A DNA stretch of 64,000 nucleotides. It comes from CAUZIZ01 sp965218775 (GTDB lineage: Bacteria; Acidobacteriota; UBA6911; RPQK01; JAJDTT01). Below are positions 42,183-48,849 of the stretch, in pieces (positions within the stretch are counted from its first letter, which is position 1; each line of letters begins with the position of its first letter). Below the pieces are notes generated by a model. That model was not told the DNA's origin, did not search any database, and saw only the letters and a program-made list of their open reading frames with translations. The translations under genes were made by a program, and so were the position numbers. The DNA lies in assembly GCA_965218775.1 (NCBI GenBank), contig CBDCLS010000006.1, forward strand, positions 2,480,001 to 2,544,000, given 5' to 3'.

Positions 42183-43163
42183 TCAGACCGGATCGACTCC
42201 CGAAACCTGGTTGAGTGGAGGAAGCCCTTCGGCGATCCGATCGATGTTCGCCAGTGCCTCGGTAGCCCGATGCCTGGACGTCCCGGTAGTTCCGCCGGCT
42301 ATGTGGGAGGTGGCAACCACCTGGTCCATATGGAGAAGAGGATGTTTCGGGTCCACGGGCTCAGTCTCGAACACATCCAGCCCGGCCCCCCGGAGGCGAC
42401 CCGACTTCAGTGCGTCCGTCAGCGCCTCCTGGTCCACCAGCCCTCCGCGAGCCACATTGATGAGGATCGCCGTAGGCTTCATCAGGCCCAGAGCACGAGC
42501 GTTGATCAAGTGCCGGGTCTCGGAAGTGAGCGGAGTATGAAGAGAGAGATAGTCGGCTTCCTTCAAGAGCCGATCCAGATAGGCGAGTCCGCCGAAGAAA
42601 TCCACTCCCAGCTCCTTCAACCGTTCGCCGGGCATGTCGATGATGTCGACCGCCATGACCCGCATGCCGAGGCCCGTCGCCTTGCGGGCCAGCTTGCTGC
42701 CGCTAGCACCCAGGCCTATGATCGCCAGGGTCTTTTCCTCCAATTCATCATTGACGTACTCGGCAAAGACGCCCGAGCGAACACATCGAGCGGTGTCGTG
42801 AAGGTTCTTGGTGACACAAAGCATCAGAAACAGGGCATGCTCTGCCAGTCCGTTACCACTGGTGCTCCCCGGCATCTTCGCCACCGGGATTCCCTTCTGG
42901 GCAAAGTAGGGGAAATCCACATCATCTATCCCAACCCCCTGGATCTGCCAAAGCCGGACGCCCGCCGTGGAGGCCGCATCGATCAGCTCCCGATCCCCGA
43001 CCAGGCCCGCGGCATCCACGACGACCGAGGCACCCTCGAACTGCTTCGCTGCGGCTTGGTCGGGGTCGTAGAAGTGAACGAGATGTCGTCCCTGGTTGGC
43101 GTCCAGGAAATCCTGATACCAGGGATGAGGGTTCTTGACGAGTCCGAGATAGACAATCTTCAT
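42183..43163 (-). CDS. NAD-dependent D-2-hydroxyacid dehydrogenase, copy 1
   Basis: 326 residues, start behind GGAGG. The NAD-binding domain has LAIIGLGASGSKLARKATGLG (G-x-G-x-x-G, about residue 148) followed by V-M-A-V-D. The catalytic Arg is in ILINVARGGLVDQEAL, the Glu in GLDVFETEPVDPKHPL, and the His in V-A-T-S-H-I-A-G-G. This triad and order are those of D-2-hydroxyacid dehydrogenases (SerA, hydroxypyruvate reductase type). It reduces a 2-oxo acid in the cytoplasm; the substrate is not predictable. No partner gene is adjacent on this strand. Confidence 0.92.
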   Translation of the reverse strand: MKIVYLGLVKNPHPWYQDFLDANQGRHLVHFYDPDQAAAKQFEGASVVVDAAGLVGDRELIDAASTAGVRLWQIQGVGIDDVDFPYFAQKGIPVAKMPGSTSGNGLAEHALFLMLCVTKNLHDTARCVRSGVFAEYVNDELEEKTLAIIGLGASGSKLARKATGLGMRVMAVDIIDMPGERLKELGVDFFGGLAYLDRLLKEADYLSLHTPLTSETRHLINARALGLMKPTAILINVARGGLVDQEALTDALKSGRLRGAGLDVFETEPVDPKHPLLHMDQVVATSHIAGGTTGTSRHRATEALANIDRIAEGLPPLNQVSGVDPV

Positions 43164-43267
43164 CTCTGGTCCTCCTGAGCGTCCGTCATTCTAAACCGGG
43201 ATTCACATCTCGCCAAGTCCAGGAGAGGTATCTCCACTTTCATGATGCTCGAACCGGTGGACACCGT

Positions 43268-43284
43268 GGTATAATTTCTATACC
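43268..43284 (+). promoter_or_regulatory. brnTA promoter -10 and probable autorepressor operator
   Basis: A perfect -10 hexamer TATAAT (43270-43275) is embedded in the palindrome GGTATA-N5-TATACC (43268-43284). The toxin ATG is at 43288, so the 5' leader would be only a few bases long. An inverted repeat across the -10 is the usual site for a ribbon-helix-helix antitoxin such as BrnA. Confidence 0.65.
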
Positions 43285-43287
43285 TGA

Positions 43288-43545
43288 ATGGACTTCGAGT
43301 TTGATCCCATCAAGAGCGCCAAGAACCAGGAAAAGCATGGGATTGATTTCGTGGAAGCACAACAGTTGTGGGCTGATGAAGATCGCCTGGAAATCCCGGC
43401 GATTACAGAAGACGAGCCAAGATTCATTCTGCTGGCACACCACCGGGAAGAGATCTGGGCAGCTATTTTCACGTATCGCGGAGCTCGCATCCGACTGATC
43501 TCCGCCCGAAGGGCCCGAAGGGAAGAGAAGGAGCTGTACTCATGA
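43288..43545 (+). CDS. brnT: BrnT family ribonuclease toxin
   Basis: 85 residues. M-D-F-E-F-D-P-I-K-S-A-K-N-Q-E-K-H-G-I-D-F is the classical BrnT start (F-x-W-D-x-x-K-x-x-x-N-x-x-K-H-G-I-x-F). Then come A-Q-Q-L-W-A-D, R-F-I-L-L-A-H, V-like strands, Y-R-G-A-R-I-R-L-I-S-A-R-R-A-R-R-E-E-K-E-L-Y, holding the I-R-x-I-S-A-R-x-A-x-x-x-E end. BrnT has a RelE-like fold and cleaves mRNA. The stop overlaps the brnA start (ATGA). The -10 and operator lie directly upstream. Confidence 0.95.
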   Translation: MDFEFDPIKSAKNQEKHGIDFVEAQQLWADEDRLEIPAITEDEPRFILLAHHREEIWAAIFTYRGARIRLISARRARREEKELYS

Positions 43546-43778
43546 AAGCCAAGAGTCTGGATAGGCGATTCGATCAGGGGAAGGATGTCAACCACTACCT
43601 GGATCTTTCAAGGGCCCGGCGACCCGGACACGAGCAACGGCGTGTCAATGTCGACTTTCCCAACTGGATGATCAACTCCCTGGATCGGCAGGCAAAGAGG
43701 ATGGGCGTGACACGCCAGTCTGTCATCAAGATCTGGATCGGTGAGCGACTGAAAGAGGAGATGAAAAAGGCGGGCTAG
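43542..43778 (+). CDS. brnA: BrnA-type antitoxin (CopG-like)
   Basis: 78 residues: K-A-K-S-L-D-R-R-F-D-Q-G-K-D-V-N-H-Y-L-D-L, then R-R-V-N-V-D-F-P-N-W-M-I-N-S-L-D-R-Q-A-K-R-M-G-V-T-R-Q-S-V-I-K-I-W-I. The second part is the ribbon-helix-helix of CopG-type antitoxins (V-N-V-D-x-P then two helices with G-V-T-R-Q-S-V-I-K). It overlaps brnT by 4 bases and should neutralise the toxin and repress the promoter. A second copy of this gene lies at 44866-45102 without a toxin. Confidence 0.92.
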   Translation: MKAKSLDRRFDQGKDVNHYLDLSRARRPGHEQRRVNVDFPNWMINSLDRQAKRMGVTRQSVIKIWIGERLKEEMKKAG

Positions 43779-44102
43779 AAGGCTCGCAAACTGGTCCAGC
43801 AGAACGCAACAATTGCGAAAGAGCGCCGATTCCTGAAAGAAGTGGCTATTCACAGAGCAGTATGGGAAACAGCCGCAACCAACAGAGCCGCGCACGACTT
43901 GAGCATCAAAGACGGCAAAAAGCAGAAGTTCGCGTCCCAACCTCCGCCGGAGACACGGGCGCAAACCCAGCCTACTCGAGAGACTCGACCGGGCGCGCGA
44001 CGCAAAACCAAAAGCTCGCATTCTCGCGAGGATGGAGTCTGCTTGGCTGGGTAGTCTGGGTGACTGTTTGCAGTCGAGTGCGCCAATGGCGTACTATTAG
44101 CT
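43779..44102. other. 324-bp gap between two toxin-antitoxin modules
   Basis: The first 20 bases (GAAGGCTCGCAAACTGGTC) are also found after the second brnA, marking the duplicated segment. A stretch near 43920-44055 has coding-like composition in one frame (L-L-E-R-L-D-R-A-R-D-A-K-P-K-A-R-I-L-A-R-M-E-S-A-W), which could be the end of a lost gene. No start or family could be established. Confidence 0.35.
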
Positions 44103-44420
44103 GTGCTGATCGTCGAGACACCTGTCTTCACTAAACGCGTACGTCAGGCTCTCGATGAGGAACAGTACCGACTGCTTCAAACTGCGTTGGTCGCTTCGCC
44201 TGGGAGCGGCAAAGTAGTTCCCGGCGGTGGAGGCATACGGAAGCTCCGTTGGGCAGCCGGCGGTCGTGGTAAGCGCGGCGGAGCTAGAATCATCTATCAG
44301 TGGTTTCCCGAGCTTGACAGGATTCTGATGCTGTTCATCTTCCTCAAGAATGAGCGAGCGGATCTTAGCGCGGAACAGTTGAAGAGGCTTCGGATCGTTG
44401 TCGAGAGTGAGTTGAAATGA
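44103..44420 (+). CDS. RelE/HigB-like mRNA interferase toxin
   Basis: 105 residues: L-I-V-E-T-P-V-F-T-K-R-V-R-Q-A-L-D-E-E-Q-Y, then I-R-K-L-R-W-A-A-G-G-R-G-K-R-G-G-A-R-I-I-Y and L-M-L-F-I-F-L-K-N-E-R-A-D-L-S. The K-x-R-W-x-x-x-G-x-G-K-R-G-G-x-R-x-I-Y strand and F-x-K-N-E-x-x-D-L are typical of the HigB/RelE-like toxins paired with NadS antitoxins. It should cleave mRNA on the ribosome. It overlaps the antitoxin gene by 4 bases, toxin first, as in higBA. Confidence 0.92.
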   Translation: MLIVETPVFTKRVRQALDEEQYRLLQTALVASPGSGKVVPGGGGIRKLRWAAGGRGKRGGARIIYQWFPELDRILMLFIFLKNERADLSAEQLKRLRIVVESELK

Positions 44421-44728
44421 AAAAGGACGTCTTCGAAGAACTACTAACAAGCGTCGGCCAAGGCGGCCAGATCATGCGCGGAGAGCTAAAGCCTTCGCGG
44501 GTGTTCTCGGTCGAGGAACCGGATGCTCGCAAGATCCGCCAGTCGTACGGGCTTTCGCAAGAGAAGTTCGCACGTTTGATCGGCATCAGTGTTGCTACCC
44601 TCCGCAACTGGGAACAAGGACGCCGAAGTCCAGAAGGCCCGGCCAGAGTCCTGCTGCGAGTAGCGGCGAAACACCCAGAGGCCGTCCTTGACGTGGTTCG
44701 CGAGCGCAAGCCCCGAAAATCGGCATAA
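44417..44728 (+). CDS. HigA/NadS-type XRE antitoxin
   Basis: 103 residues. V-F-E-E-L-L-T-S-V-x-Q is the N-terminal helix. IRQSYGLSQEKFARLIGIS then TLRNWEQGRRSPEGPARVLL is a XRE helix-turn-helix of the NadS type (the L-x-N-W-E-Q-G-R-R-x-P-x-G-P-A signature). The tail (V-A-A-K-H-P-E-A-V-L) closes the family. It neutralises the upstream RelE-like toxin and represses the operon. Translation is coupled through the ATGA overlap. Confidence 0.93.
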   Translation: MKKDVFEELLTSVGQGGQIMRGELKPSRVFSVEEPDARKIRQSYGLSQEKFARLIGISVATLRNWEQGRRSPEGPARVLLRVAAKHPEAVLDVVRERKPRKSA

Positions 44729-44733
44729 GGCAA

Positions 44734-44850
44734 TGAAGCTGGCAGTCCGAAAACGCGATGGGGATCGCCAGTGTGCCTTGTTGTGGTCGGTTGGCCGCGC
44801 CCATCGCACGGCCTGCAGCTTTTGCCGGTCCGTTGGGCGGCAAGGCTGAG
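44734..44850 (+). pseudogene. Possible HNH endonuclease start fragment
   Basis: A short frame begins M-K-L-A-V-R-K-R-D-G-D-R-Q-C-A-L, which resembles the opening of HNH proteins (V-x-x-R-D-G-x-x-C). It then loses similarity and meets the second brnA copy. The fragment is very short; take it as a hint only. Confidence 0.3.
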
Positions 44851-44865
44851 GCCCTAGGGAAACCC

Positions 44866-45102
44866 ATGAAAGCCAAGAGTCTGGATAGGCGGTTCGATCG
44901 GGGGAAGGATGTCAACCACTACCTGGATCTTTCAAGGGCCCGGCGTCCCGGACACGAGCAACGGCGTGTCAATGTCGACTTTCCCAACTGGATGATCAAC
45001 TCCCTGGATCGGCAGGCAAAGAGGCTGGGCGTGACACGCCAGTCCGGCATCAAGATGTGGATCGGTGTACGACTGAAAGAGGAGATGAAAAAGGCGGGCT
45101 AG
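44866..45102 (+). CDS. brnA: Orphan second copy of the BrnA-type antitoxin
   Basis: 78 residues, differing from the first brnA at only a handful of positions (for example Q13R, M to L in A-K-R-L-G-V-T, V to G in R-Q-S-G-I-K, E to V in I-G-V-R-L-K). The DNA is near-identical from the ATG to about 20 bases past the stop, so a segment of about 258 bp was duplicated. No brnT lies upstream; the copy follows the relE/higA module instead. It could still bind BrnT and the brn operator, or be decaying, since the Gly in the second helix may weaken DNA binding. Confidence 0.85.
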   Translation: MKAKSLDRRFDRGKDVNHYLDLSRARRPGHEQRRVNVDFPNWMINSLDRQAKRLGVTRQSGIKMWIGVRLKEEMKKAG

Positions 45103-45190
45103 AAGGCTCGCAAACTGGTCGGCAGCTGACCGCGATCCCTCGGTCACGCCGGTGCCAACCCGGCCCGACAATTTCCTGCTCAGTCCTGGC

Positions 45191-45802
45191 TCAGGTCTTG
45201 CCGGCAGAACTACCGGTACTCCCACCCAAATCCTCAGCCCCAACAACCTGGGCAAGCTCCACATACCGACAGAATGTATTGACCAACTTCATCTGCCTTG
45301 GACTCCCCTACTCCGCCTCCAGCAGCTTGGGACTCGCCACCAGGCCGCAGGCAGCTTTCGCCCGGGACGTCGCCACATTGAGCCGATTGGGGCTGTAGAG
45401 AAACTCCATCCCCCGGGGAACATCCTCTGGCGAGGAGGTGGTTCAGATAAGCGCTCTCATGCAGAACCCCCCGCTCACGGAGCGCTTCGAGACGGTCGTC
45501 GTGAAACACCGGCCGCTGCACCTGGCCGGATGCAGCAGCCAAATCCAAGGAGGTTAGCCCGCATTTCTCATCGCCTGTCGTAGCGAGGCGTCGCAAGGGC
45601 CGTCCTGGCAAGGCTTGCGACCGAGGCCTCCGCAGTCGTACTTGTACAGTACGTCGAGGAGGCCGACCGAGCGAAACACAGCCAGGGCGGATGATTGCGG
45701 CGACGTAGTAGACCGGCGATGAGAAATGCGGGTTAGGTGTCGGCAGGAGAGATGGTTGGATAGGTCCGTTGCCGAGAGTACCAGTCCGTGAACAAATCGC
45801 AT
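45191..45802 (-). pseudogene. Wrecked TM0106-type RecB-like nuclease / DNA2-like helicase fusion gene
   Basis: The start (45802) reads F-V-H-G-L-V-L-S-A-T-D-L-S-N-H-L-S-C-R-H-L-T. After a 175-bp MITE it resumes T-S-L-D-L-A-A-A-S-G-Q-V-Q-R-P-V, then LEALRERGVLHESAYLNHLL. That is the N-terminus of TM0106-family RecB-like nucleases. At about 45425 it jumps, with a frame change, to G-M-E-F-L-Y-S-P-N-R-L-N-V-A-T-S-R-A-K-A and V-A-S-P-K-L-L-E-A-E, then an in-frame TAG and Q-M-K-L-V-N-T-F-C-R-Y-V-E-L-A. This is the C-terminal motif VI region of superfamily I DNA2-like helicases, to which TM0106 nucleases are often fused. About 1000 internal residues are gone. Not functional. Confidence 0.82.
45558..45732. 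mobile_element. 175-bp MITE with IS1380-like ends
   Basis: Termini CCCGCATTTCTCATCGCC and GGCGATGAGAAATGCGGG are perfect inverted repeats. TTAG flanks both sides (45554-45557 and 45733-45736). Removing the element and one TTAG restores the coding frame C-R-H-L-T-S-L-D-L. The outer bases (CCCGSATTTCTCAT) and the duplication match the IS1380 element at 19182-22974. No coding capacity. Confidence 0.85.
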
Positions 45803-46229
45803 CCCATTCAACCCTATTTCAAGAATGGTTCCGATCGAGCGGCTGGCCTCCTTGGCCGTGGAGGAGTATGCCCTCGCTACAGTGAGTCGATTGGTGAGCA
45901 GGGGGGCTCGCGCCCTCCGTGCCGTCGGACTCAACACCAGGACGGTCGCCGCCACTCTTCCGGCTTCCACATGGACCACCAGCGTGCCGTCCAGATCCGG
46001 GCTATCCACATTGGGAAAGAGTTCGTCGATGAATCGCGCCAGGTGAGCGCCCGCTGCGAACTCGGCTATGCTGCTGGTGGCAATTTCCTGACCCTCCCGT
46101 GTGCGCAGCTCCAGCCTCAGCGCTAATGGGGTAATTCCACTGTTGTGCAAGGCGATGCCGGTGTTGATTGCGCCTTCCTTCCGACGCACCGGAGTGATGA
46201 ATCCATCCAGAGGCTCACTAGCTCCAACC
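45803..46229 (-). pseudogene. Remnant of the extracellular C-terminal domain seen at 28338-30128
   Basis: The frame reads V-G-A-S-E-P-L-D-G-F-I-T-P-V-R-R-K-E-G, then INTGIALHNSGITPLALRLE and L-A-R-F-I-D-E-L-F-P-N-V-D-S-P-D-L-D-G-T-L-V-V-H-V-E-A-G. It aligns with the last 120 residues of the protein at 28338-30128 (F-I-T-P-V-R-R-K, M-N-T-G-V-G-I-H-N, F-I-D-Q-I-F-P-N-A-D-T-D-D-F-N-G-T-L). The upstream part is cut at a TTAG (46232-46235), and no signal or start exists. A dead fragment. Confidence 0.78.
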
Positions 46230-46386
46230 GCGGCAGTGGGTTAGTGCCGAAACGCTCTTCCAATTACCCTCAAGATCGGCTCTTCTCTACATCTTTTGCT
46301 AACAACTCCGAGGAACTCCGGAGATGTTCCCACTTGAAGCCTTGCTGCAGATCACGGTCTATGGGTGAGAGCGAGATGGCGACTAG

Positions 46387-46548
46387 TGCAGCTCGCCATA
46401 AGTTCTGAGCCAGGGGACAGTAGTCAATCGTTGTCGCTGGCTAGGCGTCGCGAGCGAGTCATATCGGGCTATATGTCGAGTCGAGCGCAACAACGCCAGC
46501 GGCGACGAGGGGCTGCTGAACCCTGGTTCAAAACTTGTGGCGCGCTGC
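46387..46548. mobile_element. 162-bp inverted-repeat element (MITE-like)
   Basis: The left end TGCAGCTCGCCATAAGTTCT and right end (complement GGCAGCGCGCCACAAGTTTT) form a diverged inverted repeat of over 25 bp. The flanks are CTAG (46383-46386) and TTAG (46549-46552), a possible 4-bp duplication with one change. It lies just past the end of the SEC-C gene, in a 46230-46614 gap with no gene. Confidence 0.6.
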
Positions 46549-46614
46549 CTTAGCTCAATGTCCATGTCGGCATTGGAGAACATGTTGCCAACATTTTAGA
46601 GTTCTCGGTAGGAG

Positions 46615-48216
46615 CTACTCGATTCCAAGCTTGCGTCGGATGTCCGAGAAGTCGAAGGCGGTGGTGCTCTGCCAGCGCTGCTCGTTGTTTTCCATGTCCT
46701 TGAGCAGGACATCGACCGAGGCCCGGCCTTTCTTGGTACGGACAGCCTCGCGTGGGGTCTTCCCCTCCAGAGCCGGGAGGGGTTGGTCGAGCCAATCGTC
46801 GTAGTGGCGCTCCTTGAAATCCAGGAACAGCTGCCGCTCTTCGGGTGTGGGAGGTTCATCCACCGGATCCGGCGGGATTGTCTCTGCCTTACTCGAGAGT
46901 GGGTCAGCGTGCTCCCTTGCCCGGTGCTTGATCCGCTCGCCGCACGCCGCCTCGACGCTCCGGCGCAGCGCGTCGGCCCGCTGTCGCGAGTTGCTCTCGA
47001 GCCGGAGCGTCGTATCGGAGACCCGGGCTTGGCCGAGGACGGTGCTCTCCCAGTCTGAGTGCTGCTGGTTGCCGGATCTCAGGAAGACGTAGACCGCCGG
47101 ATCCTCGTTGGCATCGGGCACCTGGATGTCCTCCAGTGTGCCTAGCTGCTTCTCCACCGAAGGCCTTGACCCAGGCGTGAGCCGGTAGTGATCTGTGGTG
47201 AGGAGCAGCGGATCGCCGTCGGTGTTGTGGAGCTCGGGCATAACCGACGAAAGCCTGTCGTAGCCCTCGACGGCTTCCTCCCAGCGGCGGATCAGGTAGC
47301 GGCCGAAGGCCTCGTCCCTCAGCCTCTCCACCGGTACTGAGCGTTTGCGCCGCAGCCTTCCTCGGGCACGTCTCACCACTTCGTCAGCCTCCAGGGGAGG
47401 CAGCGGATGCGGATGCACACCGCAGAGGAGTGAAGCGTCGTCGTGGTCGACCACACGCGCCAGGATGGCATCCCGCGCTACCAGCGTCTCGGAGGCGAGG
47501 GAGTCGGGGACGGAGCGCCTCTCATCCGAGAGCAGATCGCGAAGCGTCAGGATGCCTCCAGCTTCGATATCAACCACCTCCCAGACCGAAAGCCATGAGG
47601 CCAGTTGGGCGACGAGCCAGGTGCGCCTGGGTCGAGACAGACGTGTGCGTTGCTCCTTCAGGTACCACTCGGCAACGGACGCTCCCTCGACCTGGTAATG
47701 GTAGAGAGACCAGGGGACGGAGAGTTGAAGGACTGCTGAGGCGTCGACGAAGTCCCTGGTGAAGTCACGCGACTCGAAGCCAAAGCGGACCAGAGCGAAC
47801 TCGATGAGTTCGTGGGAAAGCGATGCGTCAAGATCGTGAAGCGGGTGTCGATCGCCACGGGATATCGAGCGCTCCTGCTCCTGGAGCGGCAGGTGACATT
47901 TCTTGTACTTGCGGCCGCTCCCGCAGGGGCAAGGGTCATTGCGTCCCACCTTGCCCCAGTCATCTGGGGCTGGCGTTACCAGTTCCGTGTCAAAGTCGTC
48001 TATCGGTTCGAAAAACGAAAACGCCTCATAGGGCACCGTGAAGCGCACCTCCAGATCGTCCTGGCTGACGTCCTGATACTTGCCGCGCTTGAAGGTGTCA
48101 CGGATCAAGCTCGACAGCGGATGAGCTTTCCCCGTTTGCTTACCCTCTGGCTTCTCTTTGGGATCTGGCTTACTTTTCCTATCCTTGTCTTTATCGCTAT
48201 CTCTCATGTTGGGCAT
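46615..48216 (-). CDS. SEC-C motif protein with long variable body
   Basis: About 533 residues from the ATG behind GGAGAGG at 48216 (a longer frame reads into a dispersed repeat). The first 40 residues are extremely charged (DSDKDKDRKSKPDPKEKPEG). GRNDPCPCGSGRKYKKCH near residue 95 is a complete SEC-C zinc-binding motif (C-x-C-x8-C-H). The middle 300 residues are helical with no family I recognise. The end (YDDWLDQPLPALEGKTPREAV then S-V-D-V-L-L-K-D-M-E-N) resembles the W-L-x-x-P-x-P-x-L-x-G-x-x-P-x-x-A module of DUF2384/MbcA-like antitoxins. Zinc-tail proteins of this type are often stand-alone and of unknown role. Confidence 0.75.
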   Translation of the reverse strand: MPNMRDSDKDKDRKSKPDPKEKPEGKQTGKAHPLSSLIRDTFKRGKYQDVSQDDLEVRFTVPYEAFSFFEPIDDFDTELVTPAPDDWGKVGRNDPCPCGSGRKYKKCHLPLQEQERSISRGDRHPLHDLDASLSHELIEFALVRFGFESRDFTRDFVDASAVLQLSVPWSLYHYQVEGASVAEWYLKEQRTRLSRPRRTWLVAQLASWLSVWEVVDIEAGGILTLRDLLSDERRSVPDSLASETLVARDAILARVVDHDDASLLCGVHPHPLPPLEADEVVRRARGRLRRKRSVPVERLRDEAFGRYLIRRWEEAVEGYDRLSSVMPELHNTDGDPLLLTTDHYRLTPGSRPSVEKQLGTLEDIQVPDANEDPAVYVFLRSGNQQHSDWESTVLGQARVSDTTLRLESNSRQRADALRRSVEAACGERIKHRAREHADPLSSKAETIPPDPVDEPPTPEERQLFLDFKERHYDDWLDQPLPALEGKTPREAVRTKKGRASVDVLLKDMENNEQRWQSTTAFDFSDIRRKLGIE

Positions 48217-48220
48217 TCCT

Positions 48221-48284
48221 CTCCGGCTCTCTCCTCGGAACTTGGGCTCATATTGCCGACATGTCAAGTCGTTCGCGGCTCTGT
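48221..48284. repeat. 63-bp dispersed repeat, family D, copy 2
   Basis: Related to 31053-31115 (shared CCGGCTCTCTCC, GGGCTCAT, GTCGTTCGCGGC). It lies just upstream of the SEC-C start, so it may carry or disrupt that promoter. Confidence 0.7.
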
Positions 48285-48380
48285 CGGACTTGGTCCCATA
48301 CAGTTTCGGACCTTCGCGGCCTCTTCGACCGGAAACCTGTAACCTGCAACCTGAAACCAAATGGAGTTTCAGCTTGGTCC

Positions 48381-48824
48381 TTAGCCGGCCGTGCGAAAGG
48401 CGGGCACTACCTTGGAGGCGAATAGCTCCATGCAGCGGAGGATTTCCTGGTTGGGGACTCCTTCGTGTTGGCAGTGGAAGAGGAAGGTGTCTACTCCCAT
48501 TTCCCGATATCCCAGGACCACGCCGAAGATCAGCCGCCCCTGGGAGAGGACGTCCAGATGGGCCATCTGCTCAGCCAGCAGCACCGGATGATAGATCGGC
48601 AAAATGAATCCACTGGAGCAGATCTGGATCCTGCTGGTGAGAACCGCCAGCGCCGTCATGGTCGTGACGAGCTCGTGGAATCCATCCGGATAGACCCGGC
48701 GGTCCCCCAGACAGAGGAGATCGAAACCTAGTTCCTCCGCGAGTCTTGCTCTCTCTTCCAGCTGCGAGAAACTGGACCGTTCGGGCGCGGAGACGTACTG
48801 ACTCAGGATTACACCAAAGCGCAT
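48381..48824 (-). pseudogene. Luciferase-like monooxygenase with a large internal deletion
   Basis: 147 residues from M-R-F-G-V-I-L, compared with about 320-350 in the family. The N-terminal 105 residues are normal: L-A-E-E-L-G-F-D-L-L-C-L-G-D-R, V-L-T-S-R-I-Q-I-C-S-S-G-F-I-L-P-I-Y-H-P and L-S-Q-G-R-L-I-F-G-V-V-L-G-Y-R-E. They are followed at once by GVDTFLFHCQHEGVPNQEIL and E-L-F-A-S-K-V-V-P-A-F-R, which is the extreme C-terminus of the same family. About 180 residues of the TIM barrel are missing without a frame break. A folded F420- or FMN-dependent enzyme is unlikely. The gene follows the 2-hydroxyacid dehydrogenase gene by 26 bases, so it was probably its operon partner. Confidence 0.8.
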
Positions 48825-48849
48825 TTCGACGACCTCCCGGCGGACCCTA

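Noticed and set aside
45152..45583. Plus-strand frame of 143 residues
   Set aside because: The minus strand of the same DNA carries recognisable nuclease and helicase motifs, so this is an antisense shadow.
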